Shown here in pieces: positions 16,031-24,991 of a stretch of 49,620 bases of DNA (its first letter is position 1; each line of letters starts with the position of its first letter). Source of the stretch: UM-FILTER-49-7 sp964599895. GTDB lineage: Bacteria > Acidobacteriota > Holophagae > Thermotomaculales > Thermotomaculaceae. The stretch is taken from the NCBI GenBank assembly GCA_964599895.1, contig CAZRHT010000016.1, forward strand, positions 1 through 49,620, written 5' to 3'. The notes beneath the pieces were generated by a model, which saw only the letters and a program-made list of their open reading frames with translations, was not told the DNA's origin and made no database searches. The translations under genes and the position numbers were made by a program.

Positions 16031-17926
16031 ATGCGCGTGGTTCTTTCTGTATTGTTGGGGATTTTGTTTCTGGGTTCACCGCTTTTTGCGGTGGATTTGG
16101 CGACGAAGATTACAGATGAGGTTACCGTTACCGCCACAAGAAATCCGGTGGAGACGAAGAAGCTTTCTCGGACAGTGAAGGTGATTACCCGCAAGGACAT
16201 TGATGCGAGCGGTGCTACAACAATCATGGATGTTCTCCAGATGGTTCCGGGCATTGTGGTGAACCGGAACGGGGGCATCGGCAGTCCTGCATCGGTCTAT
16301 GTCCGGGGATCGAAGCCGGGCCAGACATTGGTACTCATCGACGGGATGGAGCTCAATGATCCAATGACGCCGGACCGGTCAGTGGACCTTTCCGCCTTTC
16401 CCCTGGACTCGGTCCAGCGGGTGGATGTGGTATTTGGTCCTGCCAGCGCGACCTATGGCTCCGACGCGGTGGCAGGTGTAATTAACATTATCACCAGCGG
16501 CGGTACAACCGGGGGCAGTATCCGGGTGGAGGGTGGCGCCAATGCTACGTGGACAACGGGTGTCGGTTACCGGGACATATTTTCCCTCGGCAGTTACTGG
16601 ATTTCGGGTACATTTTTTGATACAAACGGCATTTCCGCGGCGGACCGTGCGGACGGTAATACTGAGGCTGATGGCTACACAAGCCGGTCGTTTTCCGGGG
16701 GCACGACGTTTAGTTTCGGTCGTTCCACGATGAATTTTACTGGTATTGTGGTCAACGCGGACGGAGACTTGGACACAAGCGGTGGCCCCGGCGGTGATAA
16801 TCCGTTTTACCGCTTTGACCGTACTGAGAAACATTTTAAAGGTAGCTATGAGTTGTCCAACCCCTTCGGCATTGACGGTGTGAGCCGGTTTACGGTGGCT
16901 TACGGGGATAATGAACGAAGTTATCACAACCCTTCAGAGGCGTATCCCCCCACAATCAACAGTCGTTTCAACGGTTCCCTCATCCGATATAACTGGCACA
17001 ATCAACTATTGTTTTCAGAAAATTCGTCGCTGTCTTTCGGTTTGGAATACAGCCGGGAAGCGGGGTCATCTGAATATCACAGCGAATCTTCCTATGGGCC
17101 CTATGATGATATTTTTGCTCCCCGTCATGCCATTACCCGAAGCGCTTATGTGTCCGGGTTACAACATGTCCTGGGTATGGATGTGAACATTGGATTACGC
17201 TATGACGATCATGAGATCTTCGGTTCAAAAGTGACGGGATCTTTTGGCGTTGTCCGGCCCCTTGGTTCTTCCGGCTTTCGTGTCCGCGCCAGTGCGGGGA
17301 CATCTTTCAAGTCCCCGACCCTTTACCAGCTCTATTCGCCATACGGAACGGTGGAGTTAAAACCGGAAAAGGGCAGGTCCTATGAATTGGGTCTGGAAAA
17401 TGTGCTGATGGATGAGCGTCTGACAGTATCGCTGGTCTGGTTTCACAACCGCTACGACGACATGATTGATTATGATATGAATACGAACAGCTATTACAAC
17501 ATCTCACGGGCCACCATCAGAGGGCTGGAAGCCGGGGTGCGCTACGGGGGTGAGACGTTGTCCTGGCAGGTATTCTACAACTATTATAATACAAAGGATG
17601 ATACAACGGGAGAAAGGCTATTGCGACGACCGGATTCTTCTTTCAACGCGAAGCTGGATTATCTGCGGGGACGGCTGGGCGTTCACCTCAACATGATGGC
17701 CAGCGGTAGTCGGGATGACATGGATTTTTCCGCCTGGCCCGCAGCCCGGGTGGTGCTTTCCAGCTACACGCTGTTCAACCTGAAGGTGGATTACCGCATC
17801 ATGGAGAATCTGACCGCCTACCTGAAAGGTCGGAATGTAACAGATGAGAATTATCAGCTTGTCAGGGGATACGGTACACTGGGAGATACCTGGTATGGCG
17901 GTTTTGTGTTTCGTTTTCATCGGTAA
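16031..17926 (+). CDS. btuB: BtuB-type TonB-dependent cobalamin receptor
   Basis: The receptor has 631 residues. The signal peptide covers about 1-20. A TonB box (DEVTVTAT) sits at residues 29-36, followed by a plug domain with TIMDVLQMVPGIVV, VYVRGSKPGQTLVLIDGMELND and GPASATYGSDAVAGVINIIT, all strongly BtuB-like. The rest is a 22-strand barrel. The ATG has AAGGAGG seven bases upstream. It imports vitamin B12 across the outer membrane using TonB energy; TonB/ExbBD are not in this window. Position right after a cobalamin riboswitch, and before BtuF-BtuD-BtuC, makes the substrate assignment firm. The C-terminal residue is Arg rather than the usual Phe or Trp, though an aromatic (FVFRFHR) is three residues in. 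Confidence 0.94.
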   Translation: MRVVLSVLLGILFLGSPLFAVDLATKITDEVTVTATRNPVETKKLSRTVKVITRKDIDASGATTIMDVLQMVPGIVVNRNGGIGSPASVYVRGSKPGQTLVLIDGMELNDPMTPDRSVDLSAFPLDSVQRVDVVFGPASATYGSDAVAGVINIITSGGTTGGSIRVEGGANATWTTGVGYRDIFSLGSYWISGTFFDTNGISAADRADGNTEADGYTSRSFSGGTTFSFGRSTMNFTGIVVNADGDLDTSGGPGGDNPFYRFDRTEKHFKGSYELSNPFGIDGVSRFTVAYGDNERSYHNPSEAYPPTINSRFNGSLIRYNWHNQLLFSENSSLSFGLEYSREAGSSEYHSESSYGPYDDIFAPRHAITRSAYVSGLQHVLGMDVNIGLRYDDHEIFGSKVTGSFGVVRPLGSSGFRVRASAGTSFKSPTLYQLYSPYGTVELKPEKGRSYELGLENVLMDERLTVSLVWFHNRYDDMIDYDMNTNSYYNISRATIRGLEAGVRYGGETLSWQVFYNYYNTKDDTTGERLLRRPDSSFNAKLDYLRGRLGVHLNMMASGSRDDMDFSAWPAARVVLSSYTLFNLKVDYRIMENLTAYLKGRNVTDENYQLVRGYGTLGDTWYGGFVFRFHR

Positions 17927-17935
17927 GGGGAGGAG

Positions 17936-18787
17936 ATGTTGAATCGAGTTCGGTGGATTGCATGTTTAAGTTTATTGATTTGCCTGCAGGGGATGGCCGG
18001 AGGGATCGTTTCTCTCCTGCCGTCTGTGACAGATATGGTTGTAGATTTGGGTTCAGCAAACCGTCTCACCGGCATCACCCGATACGGCGTTGTGCCGGAG
18101 GGAGTTTCCGTTGAACGACTTGGTGGCATGTACGATTTGAATGTGGAAGCTGTGTTGCGGTTGAAGCCGGACCTTGTGCTGGCCTACCACGGGGCTGAAA
18201 CCCGACTGAAACCTGTTTTGGATGCCGGAATACCGGTTGAATACCTGAAAATCAATACATTGGATGAGGTGATAGCCAGTTATCTGCGAGTGGGGCAACT
18301 GCTGGGGAAAGCAGAATTGGCGACAAAGCGTGTGGCACAACTGAAATCTCTGCTGCAGCCCGCCGAAACCCCGGTAGAAAAAGTGCCGTCCATGCTGGTG
18401 ATCACAAGTGAAGGTGGTATGAATGCGTCCCGGATTTTTGTTTCCGCCAATTCTTTTTACGGCAATTTATTGCCCCGCCTCGGCGCAAGGAATGCTGTGG
18501 ATTCACAAGTTGCCTACCCCTCGTTGTCACTGGAAGGTCTGCTGGATGCAAATCCCGATATTATCATTCTGTTGAGTGAAAAAAAGGGGCCGATCGCAAA
18601 CTGCGGGGAAAAACCATTTTCTTTCCTGAAAGCGTGCCGGAACAAGGCGATTTTTAATGTGTATGATGCGAAGATGATGCATCCCGGGCCCATCGTTTTT
18701 CAACTGGTCCCGATTTTAAAAAGGATATTGAAAGCCTATGCTGACCATTCGACAGCTTTGCTACCAGAACATATTGAAATCCATTGA
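17936..18787 (+). CDS. btuF: BtuF-type cobalamin-binding periplasmic protein
   Basis: The product has 283 residues. The signal peptide is about 1-21. Class III substrate-binding fold: IVSLLPSVTDMVVDLGSANRLTGITRYG at the start of the mature part, RLGGMYDLNVEAVLRLKPDLVLAYHG near 62-87 and LDANPDIIILL near 200, all typical of BtuF. It captures B12 in the periplasm for the BtuCD importer. The start has GGGGAGG upstream, nine bases after the btuB stop. The last 50 bases overlap the btuD coding region in another frame, an unusually long overlap that suggests tight coupling or that the true btuD start is slightly downstream. Confidence 0.92.
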   Translation: MLNRVRWIACLSLLICLQGMAGGIVSLLPSVTDMVVDLGSANRLTGITRYGVVPEGVSVERLGGMYDLNVEAVLRLKPDLVLAYHGAETRLKPVLDAGIPVEYLKINTLDEVIASYLRVGQLLGKAELATKRVAQLKSLLQPAETPVEKVPSMLVITSEGGMNASRIFVSANSFYGNLLPRLGARNAVDSQVAYPSLSLEGLLDANPDIIILLSEKKGPIANCGEKPFSFLKACRNKAIFNVYDAKMMHPGPIVFQLVPILKRILKAYADHSTALLPEHIEIH

Positions 18788-19451
18788 CTTCACTGCGAAG
18801 TCAGGGGAATTCATCGGTGTCGTCGGGCCGAACGGGTCGGGAAAAACCACATTGCTGAAATGCGTGGCGGGGATTCTTCGAGATGTTTCGGGCGGAATTG
18901 AGCTGGATGGACAAGACAGTGCGACTCTTTCCAGCAGGGAGATAGCCCGCCTTGTTTCCTATGTCCCCCAGATTGTGGAAACTGTCATTCCATTTACCGT
19001 TATTGAATTTCTGCGTCTTTCCCGGTTCCCCTACCAGGGAATGGCATCGAGACAAGTCAGGGTACCGGATTTTGACAGTGTTCTCCAGCAAGTGGGGGTT
19101 TTCCATCTGAAGAATCGCCAGGTGGCATCTCTCAGCGGAGGAGAACTGCAGCGGGTTCTGGTTGCTGCTGCACTTGCCCAGGATACCCCCATTGTTCTAC
19201 TTGATGAGCCTACTTCTCACCTGGACCCGTTACGGGCAGGAGAGTTTGTGGAAACGCTGGCTTCTCTGAAAAGTGAGGGAAGGCATCTTTTTCTCATGGT
19301 TTCCCACAACGCTGAAGAAATGGCCCGGCTCTGCGATCGGATTGTCGGATTGAAAGGTGGGGGGAAAAAGGGGGAATTTGCCCCGTCATTTCTGAGTGAT
19401 CCGGCATCCCGGTCCCTGATTTATGGTAACGGGGAAGGGGGGCGTGGATGA
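18738..19451 (+). CDS. btuD: BtuD-type cobalamin ABC transporter ATPase
   Basis: The ATPase has 237 residues with all ABC motifs: Walker A GPNGSGKTT (30-38), Q-loop in VSYVPQIVE, signature LSGGELQR near 133, Walker B VLLDEPTSHLD near 152, and the H-switch SHN. The family pattern is that of the FecE/BtuD group of iron-siderophore and B12 importers. The C-terminal 30 residues are poorly conserved. The ATG at 18738 lies within btuF; there is a ribosome-like AAAGGATA 12 bases upstream. The stop overlaps the btuC start (ATGA). Confidence 0.92.
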   Translation: MLTIRQLCYQNILKSIDFTAKSGEFIGVVGPNGSGKTTLLKCVAGILRDVSGGIELDGQDSATLSSREIARLVSYVPQIVETVIPFTVIEFLRLSRFPYQGMASRQVRVPDFDSVLQQVGVFHLKNRQVASLSGGELQRVLVAAALAQDTPIVLLDEPTSHLDPLRAGEFVETLASLKSEGRHLFLMVSHNAEEMARLCDRIVGLKGGGKKGEFAPSFLSDPASRSLIYGNGEGGRG

Positions 19452-20407
19452 GACTTCGTTATTTTGCCGGAATAGCCGTGTTGGTCGGCTTGACATTGCT
19501 TCTCCCTCTCTTCTTCCCGGTTCCCCTTGTGGGACGACTGTCTGACACAGTAAGCCGGCACATCCTCTGGGAAATCCGTCTTCCCATCATCTTGACGGCT
19601 CTGTTTGCCGGTGGCGTTCTTGCTGGAGGTGGTCTTTCCTTTCAGGCCCTGTTTCGAAATCCGCTGGCCACGCCCTACACCTTGGGAATTTCCTCCGGTG
19701 CTGCCTTTGGCGCTGTTATCTTTATCGTGTTCATCCATCCCGGCGGAAGCGGTGCGGCCGTACCGGTCTTTGCCTTCGCCGGGGCACTCTGTTCCGCCAT
19801 GCTGGTGATGTCATTCGCATTTCGAAAGCGAATGGTGTCGTCGGAAACGATTCTCCTGGCAGGTGTGGCAGTCAATTTTCTTTTTGCCAGCATCATCATG
19901 TTCTCCCAGTATGTGGCGGCCCAGTATGAAGTGTTTCAGATTACCCGCTGGCTTCTGGGTGGAATCGGAGGTGCCGGACCTTTGTCGGTTGTGTTAACAG
20001 GGTTGGCATTCATCGGGCTCCTGATCGCACTCCTTTGGCTTGCACCGGGTCTGAACCTCTCTACACTGGGGGATGATATGGCAGCCAGCCGGGGATTGGA
20101 TGTTCGCCGGTTCAAGCTCGTGGTAATCACCCTGGTAAGTGCTGCGGTGGCGATCACCATCGCCTTTACAGGCCCCATCGGATTCGTGGGCATCGTCGTT
20201 CCCCACATGGTACGACTGAAGATGGGGACAGCTGAACATCGACGACTGGTTCCCATGACCATGGTTGCGGGAGGTCTGATGCTGGCGATCTGTGACACGA
20301 TTGGTCGTACTGTTCTCTTTCCTGTTACAGTTCCCACCGGGGTCGTCACCGCGCTGATCGGCGCCCCCTTCTTCCTCTGGCTCCTCTCCCGGAGAGGAGG
20401 AAGGTAG
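19448..20407 (+). CDS. btuC: BtuC-type cobalamin ABC transporter permease
   Basis: The permease has 319 residues in the FecCD family, with about nine to ten membrane helices. Conserved segments include LWEIRLPIILTALFAGGVLAGGGLSFQALFRNPLATPYTLGISSGAAFGA and, near the C-terminus, GPIGFVGIVVPHMVRL and TGVVTALIGAPFFLWLL. The dimer forms the pore through which B12 passes from BtuF into the cytoplasm. It starts inside the btuD stop codon and ends the B12 uptake operon. GTAGGA repeats begin within its last codon and run into the gap after it. Confidence 0.93.
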   Translation: MRLRYFAGIAVLVGLTLLLPLFFPVPLVGRLSDTVSRHILWEIRLPIILTALFAGGVLAGGGLSFQALFRNPLATPYTLGISSGAAFGAVIFIVFIHPGGSGAAVPVFAFAGALCSAMLVMSFAFRKRMVSSETILLAGVAVNFLFASIIMFSQYVAAQYEVFQITRWLLGGIGGAGPLSVVLTGLAFIGLLIALLWLAPGLNLSTLGDDMAASRGLDVRRFKLVVITLVSAAVAITIAFTGPIGFVGIVVPHMVRLKMGTAEHRRLVPMTMVAGGLMLAICDTIGRTVLFPVTVPTGVVTALIGAPFFLWLLSRRGGR

Positions 20408-20504
20408 GAGTAGGAGTAGGATAGTGAAAGTGCGAGTGCGTGGGTGAGGGCAGTAGGGGTAGGAGTTGGAGTGGCGGTAAGAAAAAAAACAGGGAATTGG
20501 CCAT
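20404..20504. repeat. Purine-rich repeat block downstream of btuC
   Basis: GTAGGA occurs three times in tandem at 20404-20421, followed by GTGAAAGTGCGAGTGCGTG (20424-20442), then loosely repeated GGAGT/GGAGTG units, a poly-A stretch and CAGGGAATTGGCCAT (20490-20504). Related sequences occur at 9018-9080 and 46949-46988. There is no gene here; the in-frame extension of the next gene into this block has low complexity and no ribosome site. Confidence 0.6.
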
Positions 20505-20605
20505 CTTTATCTCTTTCCCACTTAACCTCAACCTCAACCTTGTCCCTACTTCTCTCATTCCCTGAGATATTGGAATTAAGGGCTGAAAATGGTAAACTGC
20601 TGTCC

Positions 20606-21076
20606 ATGAAAAGGATGAGTAGCCTGGTGATGATTGTAGCGCTGATGGCAATTGCAGGGTGTTCCGGCAGCAGGGACCTGGTTCGCTGGATTCCTCTGGA
20701 AAGGGCTCTCTCTCTACAGAAGCAATCGAATCAGCCCATTCTTTTCTATTTTTTTTCCAAGAGTTGTGTGTACTGCAAGTTGATGCGGTTGAACACATTT
20801 TCTGATCCTCAGGTGGCAAAGCAGATCAATTCCGTCTTTATCCCTGTGAAAATGGATATAGAAGAGAAGCGCGAGGGAGAAATGCCGTCCGGGAGTAAAC
20901 TGGCTTCAGCTTTCCACATCCGGGGGGTTCCCGCCTTTGTTGCAGTAAATTCGGACCACCGGACACTGGGTCGCCGGGCGGGGTTTCTGACCGTTCGCAA
21001 TTTCCTTTCCTTTATTTCAAAAATTTCTGCCACTGACGGGAAGACCCCCGTTAAAAATGGGATCGCCGGTGAATAG
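20606..21076 (+). CDS. Thioredoxin-fold lipoprotein
   Basis: The product has 156 residues. A lipoprotein signal (MKRMSSLVMIVALMAIAGC) ends in the lipobox IAGC with the lipidated Cys at residue 19. The mature part is a thioredoxin fold: LFYFFSKSCVYCKLM carries the CxxC active site and RGVPAF supplies the cis-Pro loop. The pattern resembles the thioredoxin-like DUF255/DsbD-C group. It probably acts as a membrane-anchored thiol-disulfide enzyme; the partner is unknown. The ATG at 20606 gives the best signal; a second in-frame ATG at 20615 or so is close to AAAAGG. The end overlaps the next gene by 20 bases. Confidence 0.82.
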   Translation: MKRMSSLVMIVALMAIAGCSGSRDLVRWIPLERALSLQKQSNQPILFYFFSKSCVYCKLMRLNTFSDPQVAKQINSVFIPVKMDIEEKREGEMPSGSKLASAFHIRGVPAFVAVNSDHRTLGRRAGFLTVRNFLSFISKISATDGKTPVKNGIAGE

Positions 21077-23633
21077 AAAGCGTTTTGTGAGGACGAGTGT
21101 ACTGTCTGTATTTTGGGTTTGCCTTCTGACTGGCATTCTGCAAGCTCAGACGGTCAAGAATGTCGAAATGCCGGACAATTCTGAACTTCTCCCACTGGTC
21201 AGCATAGTCTCAGGAAAGGAGCTTGATACGTTTGAGGTGGCTGGTACCATTCACAATCTGTACAAAACAGGTCTTTTTTCAGATGTTCATGTGGAAGAAC
21301 AAAAAAACGAAGACGGGACCATAACCCTGCGTTTTCTCACCGCGCCTCAACCCTATTTTGGCGAACCCCAGGTAGAGGGAAAAACGGGAGTGAAGAAAAA
21401 GAAAATCACTGTTTTTCTGAGAGAGTTTTACCCTCTGGAAAAACCTTTCACAGAGGAGCGGTTTCAGCATTTTTTATCGGATATGCGGAAATTTTACCGG
21501 AGAGTGGGGTTTCCGAAAGCTTCTCTCAGCAGTGATGTGCAATTTTCCATAGACGGAGAACTGGCATTCCCAATTGTAAGGATAACTCCGGGCCCTCCAT
21601 TGACTATCAGGCGCTTTGATTTCAGTGGGAAAAAGCAGTACAGGAGAGTAATTCATCTGGAGGAGGGAGATCGCTATAATGTTGATCAATTGCAACATGA
21701 CATTGGCAGGTTAAAAGTCCGTTTGAAAAAGCAGCGCCTTTACGATGCCGTAGTTACAACAGATGCAAAGGAAACAACCTCGGGCGTGGACCTTTCGGTA
21801 GGTGTCATCGAGGGGACGGCTTATGAATTTGTGGTGGAAGGCGTGAAACTGGACCCGGAGGAGTATCAGGAAGTGTTCCAGTACATTCTTGAGAACGGAT
21901 TGAGTAACGCGGCTCTCCACGTTACGGAAAATAGCCTCTATTTCAAGTTACTGGAAATGGGCTACTGCCATCCGGAGATTAAGTTTCGTAAAGATGGCTA
22001 TCGGATTATTTTTCATGTGGAAAATGCCGTCCGGCTTCCGGTGTCAAAGATTGAGATTGACTCGACTCAACCAATAAAGATTTCCAAGCCGCAGTTTTAT
22101 AACCGAATCGAATTAAGCCGGGTTGAAACAGAACTGAGCGAATCCCTGAAAAAAAGGGGTTTTCTCCATCCTCGTTTCAGTTTCAATTATGAAGAAAAGC
22201 AGAAGGTATTTCAGGTGTCGGTGAAAGAGGGAAAGCAGCTATTCTTTGGCAGAGTTACACTGCATGGAGGGGATGGGATGTTCAACTCGGTTCCGGGGAT
22301 TGTGGAAGGAGAGCCGTTTTCTGATGCAAAACTACAGAGCGCCGTGAAGAAAATGGAAGGCGTTCTCGGTGAAGCAGGTTTTTATCGTCCGGTTGTCTCG
22401 ATCCGGCGGGGAAAAATGAGCAAAGAACGAGTGGCGGTTGAATTTACTGTCGAGACCGGTGGAAAACGCAGAATTTCAGCTATTTACGTTCACGGAAACC
22501 ACAAAATTCGGAATTCAATGCTCATGAAATTGATAGAAGTCCAGGCGGGAAACTTTATCAATGCTGATGAAATCGGAGACATTGTAAATCGACTGGAATC
22601 GTCCGGTTTTTTCTCAAAAGTAGAAGTCGTGCCCTTTGAAATCAGAGATAACAAGCTGGCACTGTTCGTTCGGGTCAAGGAGCAGCCATTGAAAACAGTC
22701 CGCTATGGAGTGGGTGTCAACTCTGATGAAGGACTTCGCTTTTCCACTACCTTGATATGGAACTATTTTCTTCACAGGCAACTGACCGGTACGCTTCTGT
22801 TCAGGATTTCTCCAGTCCGCCAGCAGGCATACTTCAATATTTCAGGTCAAAACCACTTCATGTCTTCCGTTTTTGCCACTCGTGAAGACAAGAGCGATTA
22901 TAGCTTTTCCCGCTGGGGTGCCAGTATCAGTTACAATACAACTCTTGGAAAGTTCACCAACACTATTTTTTCACTGGAAGCCAGGCGGAACCATCTCACC
23001 AACGTTTCTGTTCCATACGAAGAGATTGAAAAGGAACTTCAGCCCAACTACACGCTCTCACTGAATTCACAATTACTGTACGACCGCAGGAACAACCTGC
23101 TTTACCCCACGAAGGGATACTACATCTCTTTAAAAGTAGAACCGGCAATGGACCTGTCAGAATCCCAGTTCTTTCTGAAAATACTGGAAAAAACCGCGTT
23201 TTTTGCCGGTAGGTTCTCCTTTTCACAGACCATTGGACAGATATCGGCGCCTTCCCCCGACAACTATTCTGTTCCCTTACCGGAGCGCTTTTTTTCGGGG
23301 GGAGTCAATTCGCTTCGCATCAGTTCCTTTGAACAGGCCGGCCCACTTTTTTCCACGGGTAAGCCCATGGGCGGACGCTTCCTTGCACTTTTCAATGCGG
23401 AATATACTTTCCCCCTGAGCGCCGATCTGAACGGTGTTCTGTTCACCGATGTCGGAAATGTTTGGGGGGAGGTCTCAGATGCAAGCTGGCAGAGTGCGAT
23501 CAAGGACGCAGGGTTGGGACTCCACTTCAAGACACCTCTGGGCCCTGTGCGGGTTGAACTGGCGTGGAATCTGGATCGAGACACGTTTCCGTCCCATTGG
23601 AAACTATTGTTTTCGATTGGCCGGACATTTTGA
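21057..23633 (+). CDS. Omp85-family (BamA-like) outer membrane protein
   Basis: This is an 858-residue product. A signal peptide spans about 1-31. About five POTRA-like repeats follow (for example GKELDTFEVAGTIHNLYKTGLFSDVHVEEQ, GPPLTIRRFDFSGKKQYRR, RRISAIYVHGNHKIRNSMLMKLIEVQAGN with SSGFFSKVEVVPFE). The C-terminal third is an Omp85 barrel: RRNNLLYPTKGYYISLKVEP, FNAEYTFPL, GVLFTDVGNVW, LGLHFKTPLGPVRVELAWNL, ending ...FSIGRTF with a C-terminal Phe. Such proteins insert beta barrels (BamA) or related substrates. The L6 loop motif usually VRGF/Y reads SLRISSF here, so it is a divergent member and perhaps not the housekeeping BamA. The start overlaps the thioredoxin-fold gene by 20 bases, so both are made together. 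Confidence 0.88.
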   Translation: MGSPVNRKRFVRTSVLSVFWVCLLTGILQAQTVKNVEMPDNSELLPLVSIVSGKELDTFEVAGTIHNLYKTGLFSDVHVEEQKNEDGTITLRFLTAPQPYFGEPQVEGKTGVKKKKITVFLREFYPLEKPFTEERFQHFLSDMRKFYRRVGFPKASLSSDVQFSIDGELAFPIVRITPGPPLTIRRFDFSGKKQYRRVIHLEEGDRYNVDQLQHDIGRLKVRLKKQRLYDAVVTTDAKETTSGVDLSVGVIEGTAYEFVVEGVKLDPEEYQEVFQYILENGLSNAALHVTENSLYFKLLEMGYCHPEIKFRKDGYRIIFHVENAVRLPVSKIEIDSTQPIKISKPQFYNRIELSRVETELSESLKKRGFLHPRFSFNYEEKQKVFQVSVKEGKQLFFGRVTLHGGDGMFNSVPGIVEGEPFSDAKLQSAVKKMEGVLGEAGFYRPVVSIRRGKMSKERVAVEFTVETGGKRRISAIYVHGNHKIRNSMLMKLIEVQAGNFINADEIGDIVNRLESSGFFSKVEVVPFEIRDNKLALFVRVKEQPLKTVRYGVGVNSDEGLRFSTTLIWNYFLHRQLTGTLLFRISPVRQQAYFNISGQNHFMSSVFATREDKSDYSFSRWGASISYNTTLGKFTNTIFSLEARRNHLTNVSVPYEEIEKELQPNYTLSLNSQLLYDRRNNLLYPTKGYYISLKVEPAMDLSESQFFLKILEKTAFFAGRFSFSQTIGQISAPSPDNYSVPLPERFFSGGVNSLRISSFEQAGPLFSTGKPMGGRFLALFNAEYTFPLSADLNGVLFTDVGNVWGEVSDASWQSAIKDAGLGLHFKTPLGPVRVELAWNLDRDTFPSHWKLLFSIGRTF

Positions 23634-23728
23634 GTTGAAAAGAATATATCTCCATGATGTGGATGGTGTATGATGGGGCAGATTCTCTGGTGAGCCGGGG
23701 ATAATATCAGTTTACTGACGGAGGCACA

Positions 23729-24991
23729 ATGGGCAAAACCTTTGTGGAAAAGATACTGGCCAAAAGAGCGGGAAAGAACTCGGTAGTGCCGGGTGAAATT
23801 GTGGTGGTAAAACCGGATTATGTCATGAGCCATGATAATTCGGCGGCCATTTACGGGAAATTCAGGCAGATCGGTGCCGAAAGCGTTTTTGATTCGGAGC
23901 AGGTTCTGATCATTCTGGATCATTGCGTTCCCGCTGCCAGCGAAAAGTACGCCCGCAATCACCAGGAAGTCCGGGAATTCGTGAACCAATACAACATACC
24001 GAATTTCTTTGACATTAATACCGGTGTCTGTCACCAGGTCGTCATTGAAAAGGGATTTGCAAGGCCCGGACGGTTGATTGTGGGTAGTGATTCCCATACT
24101 GTTTCCTATGGTGCAGTGGGGGCTTTTTCCGCCGGCATTGGACGGAGCGAGGCTGCGGCAATCTGGGCCACCGGTGAAATATGGTTAAAGGTGCCGGTAA
24201 CTCTCAAGGTCGTGTTCAACGGTGCGCCGAAACCAGGTGTCACGGCAAAGGACATGATGCTCTATCTCATTGGAAAAATCGGGGCCGACGGGGCCTTGTA
24301 CAAGGCAGTGGAATTTGCCGGGGAAGCTGTTTCCCGGATGACAGTGGCAGACCGGATTGTGTTTGCCAATATGACGGTGGAAATGGGTGGCAAGAATGGT
24401 TATTTTGCTCCGGATAAGACCACTTTTGACTATTTGAAGGCCAGAGACATTGATGAAAGTGGCTACGAAGTGATCCTCCCGGACAGTGATGCCGAATACG
24501 AAACAGTACTCAATATTGACGTTTCCGCCATTGAACCTCAGGTTGCAAAGCCCCATACCGTGGACAACGTGGCGACAGTCGCAAGTGTGGCCGGTACAAA
24601 AATAGACCAGGCCCTCATTGGCACATGCACCAACGGAAGAATTGAAGACCTCAGGGCCGCCGCCGCGGTGCTGAAAGGGAGAAAAGTGGCAAAACACGTC
24701 CGGCTTCTGGTGTTTCCCGCCTCTATGGAAATTTACATGCAGGCTATGAAAGAAGGGCTGTTTGAGACCATGATTGAGTCCGGCGCGGTAGTTATGAACC
24801 CAGGCTGTGGCCCATGTCTCGGTGCCCATGAGGGAATACTGGCCCCGGGTGAAATCTGCATATCGACGGCAAACCGTAACTTCAAGGGGCGGATGGGGTG
24901 CAAGACCGCGGACGTCTATCTTGCCAGTCCGGAAACTGTTGCCGCGTCCGCACTTTCAGGAGAAATATGTGCTTCGGAGGCGGCAAAATGA
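23729..24991 (+). CDS. leuC: LeuC/HacA-type dehydratase large subunit (3-isopropylmalate or homoaconitate family)
   Basis: The large subunit has 420 residues, the length of the archaeal-type LeuC/HacA group rather than the longer proteobacterial LeuC. The [4Fe-4S] ligands are visible: C300 in GTCTNGR, C360 and C363 in NPGCGPCLG. DHCVPAASEKYARNHQ and GSDSHTVSYGAVGAFSAGIGRSEAA are family hallmarks. The enzyme isomerises a hydroxy-acid through a dehydrated intermediate; 3-isopropylmalate (leucine), homocitrate (lysine) or a related acid are possible, and no leuA or leuB neighbour decides it. The ATG has GACGGAGG upstream, and the stop overlaps the small-subunit start (ATGA). Confidence 0.9.
   Translation: MGKTFVEKILAKRAGKNSVVPGEIVVVKPDYVMSHDNSAAIYGKFRQIGAESVFDSEQVLIILDHCVPAASEKYARNHQEVREFVNQYNIPNFFDINTGVCHQVVIEKGFARPGRLIVGSDSHTVSYGAVGAFSAGIGRSEAAAIWATGEIWLKVPVTLKVVFNGAPKPGVTAKDMMLYLIGKIGADGALYKAVEFAGEAVSRMTVADRIVFANMTVEMGGKNGYFAPDKTTFDYLKARDIDESGYEVILPDSDAEYETVLNIDVSAIEPQVAKPHTVDNVATVASVAGTKIDQALIGTCTNGRIEDLRAAAAVLKGRKVAKHVRLLVFPASMEIYMQAMKEGLFETMIESGAVVMNPGCGPCLGAHEGILAPGEICISTANRNFKGRMGCKTADVYLASPETVAASALSGEICASEAAK

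Noticed and set aside
20404..20421. Tandem GTAGGA repeats as a CRISPR or replication iteron
   Set aside because: Only three six-base units, partly inside the btuC stop codon; too short for either.
20444..20605. N-terminal extension of the thioredoxin-fold lipoprotein
   Set aside because: The extra 54 codons lie in purine-rich repeat DNA, lack a ribosome site and would bury the lipoprotein signal peptide.
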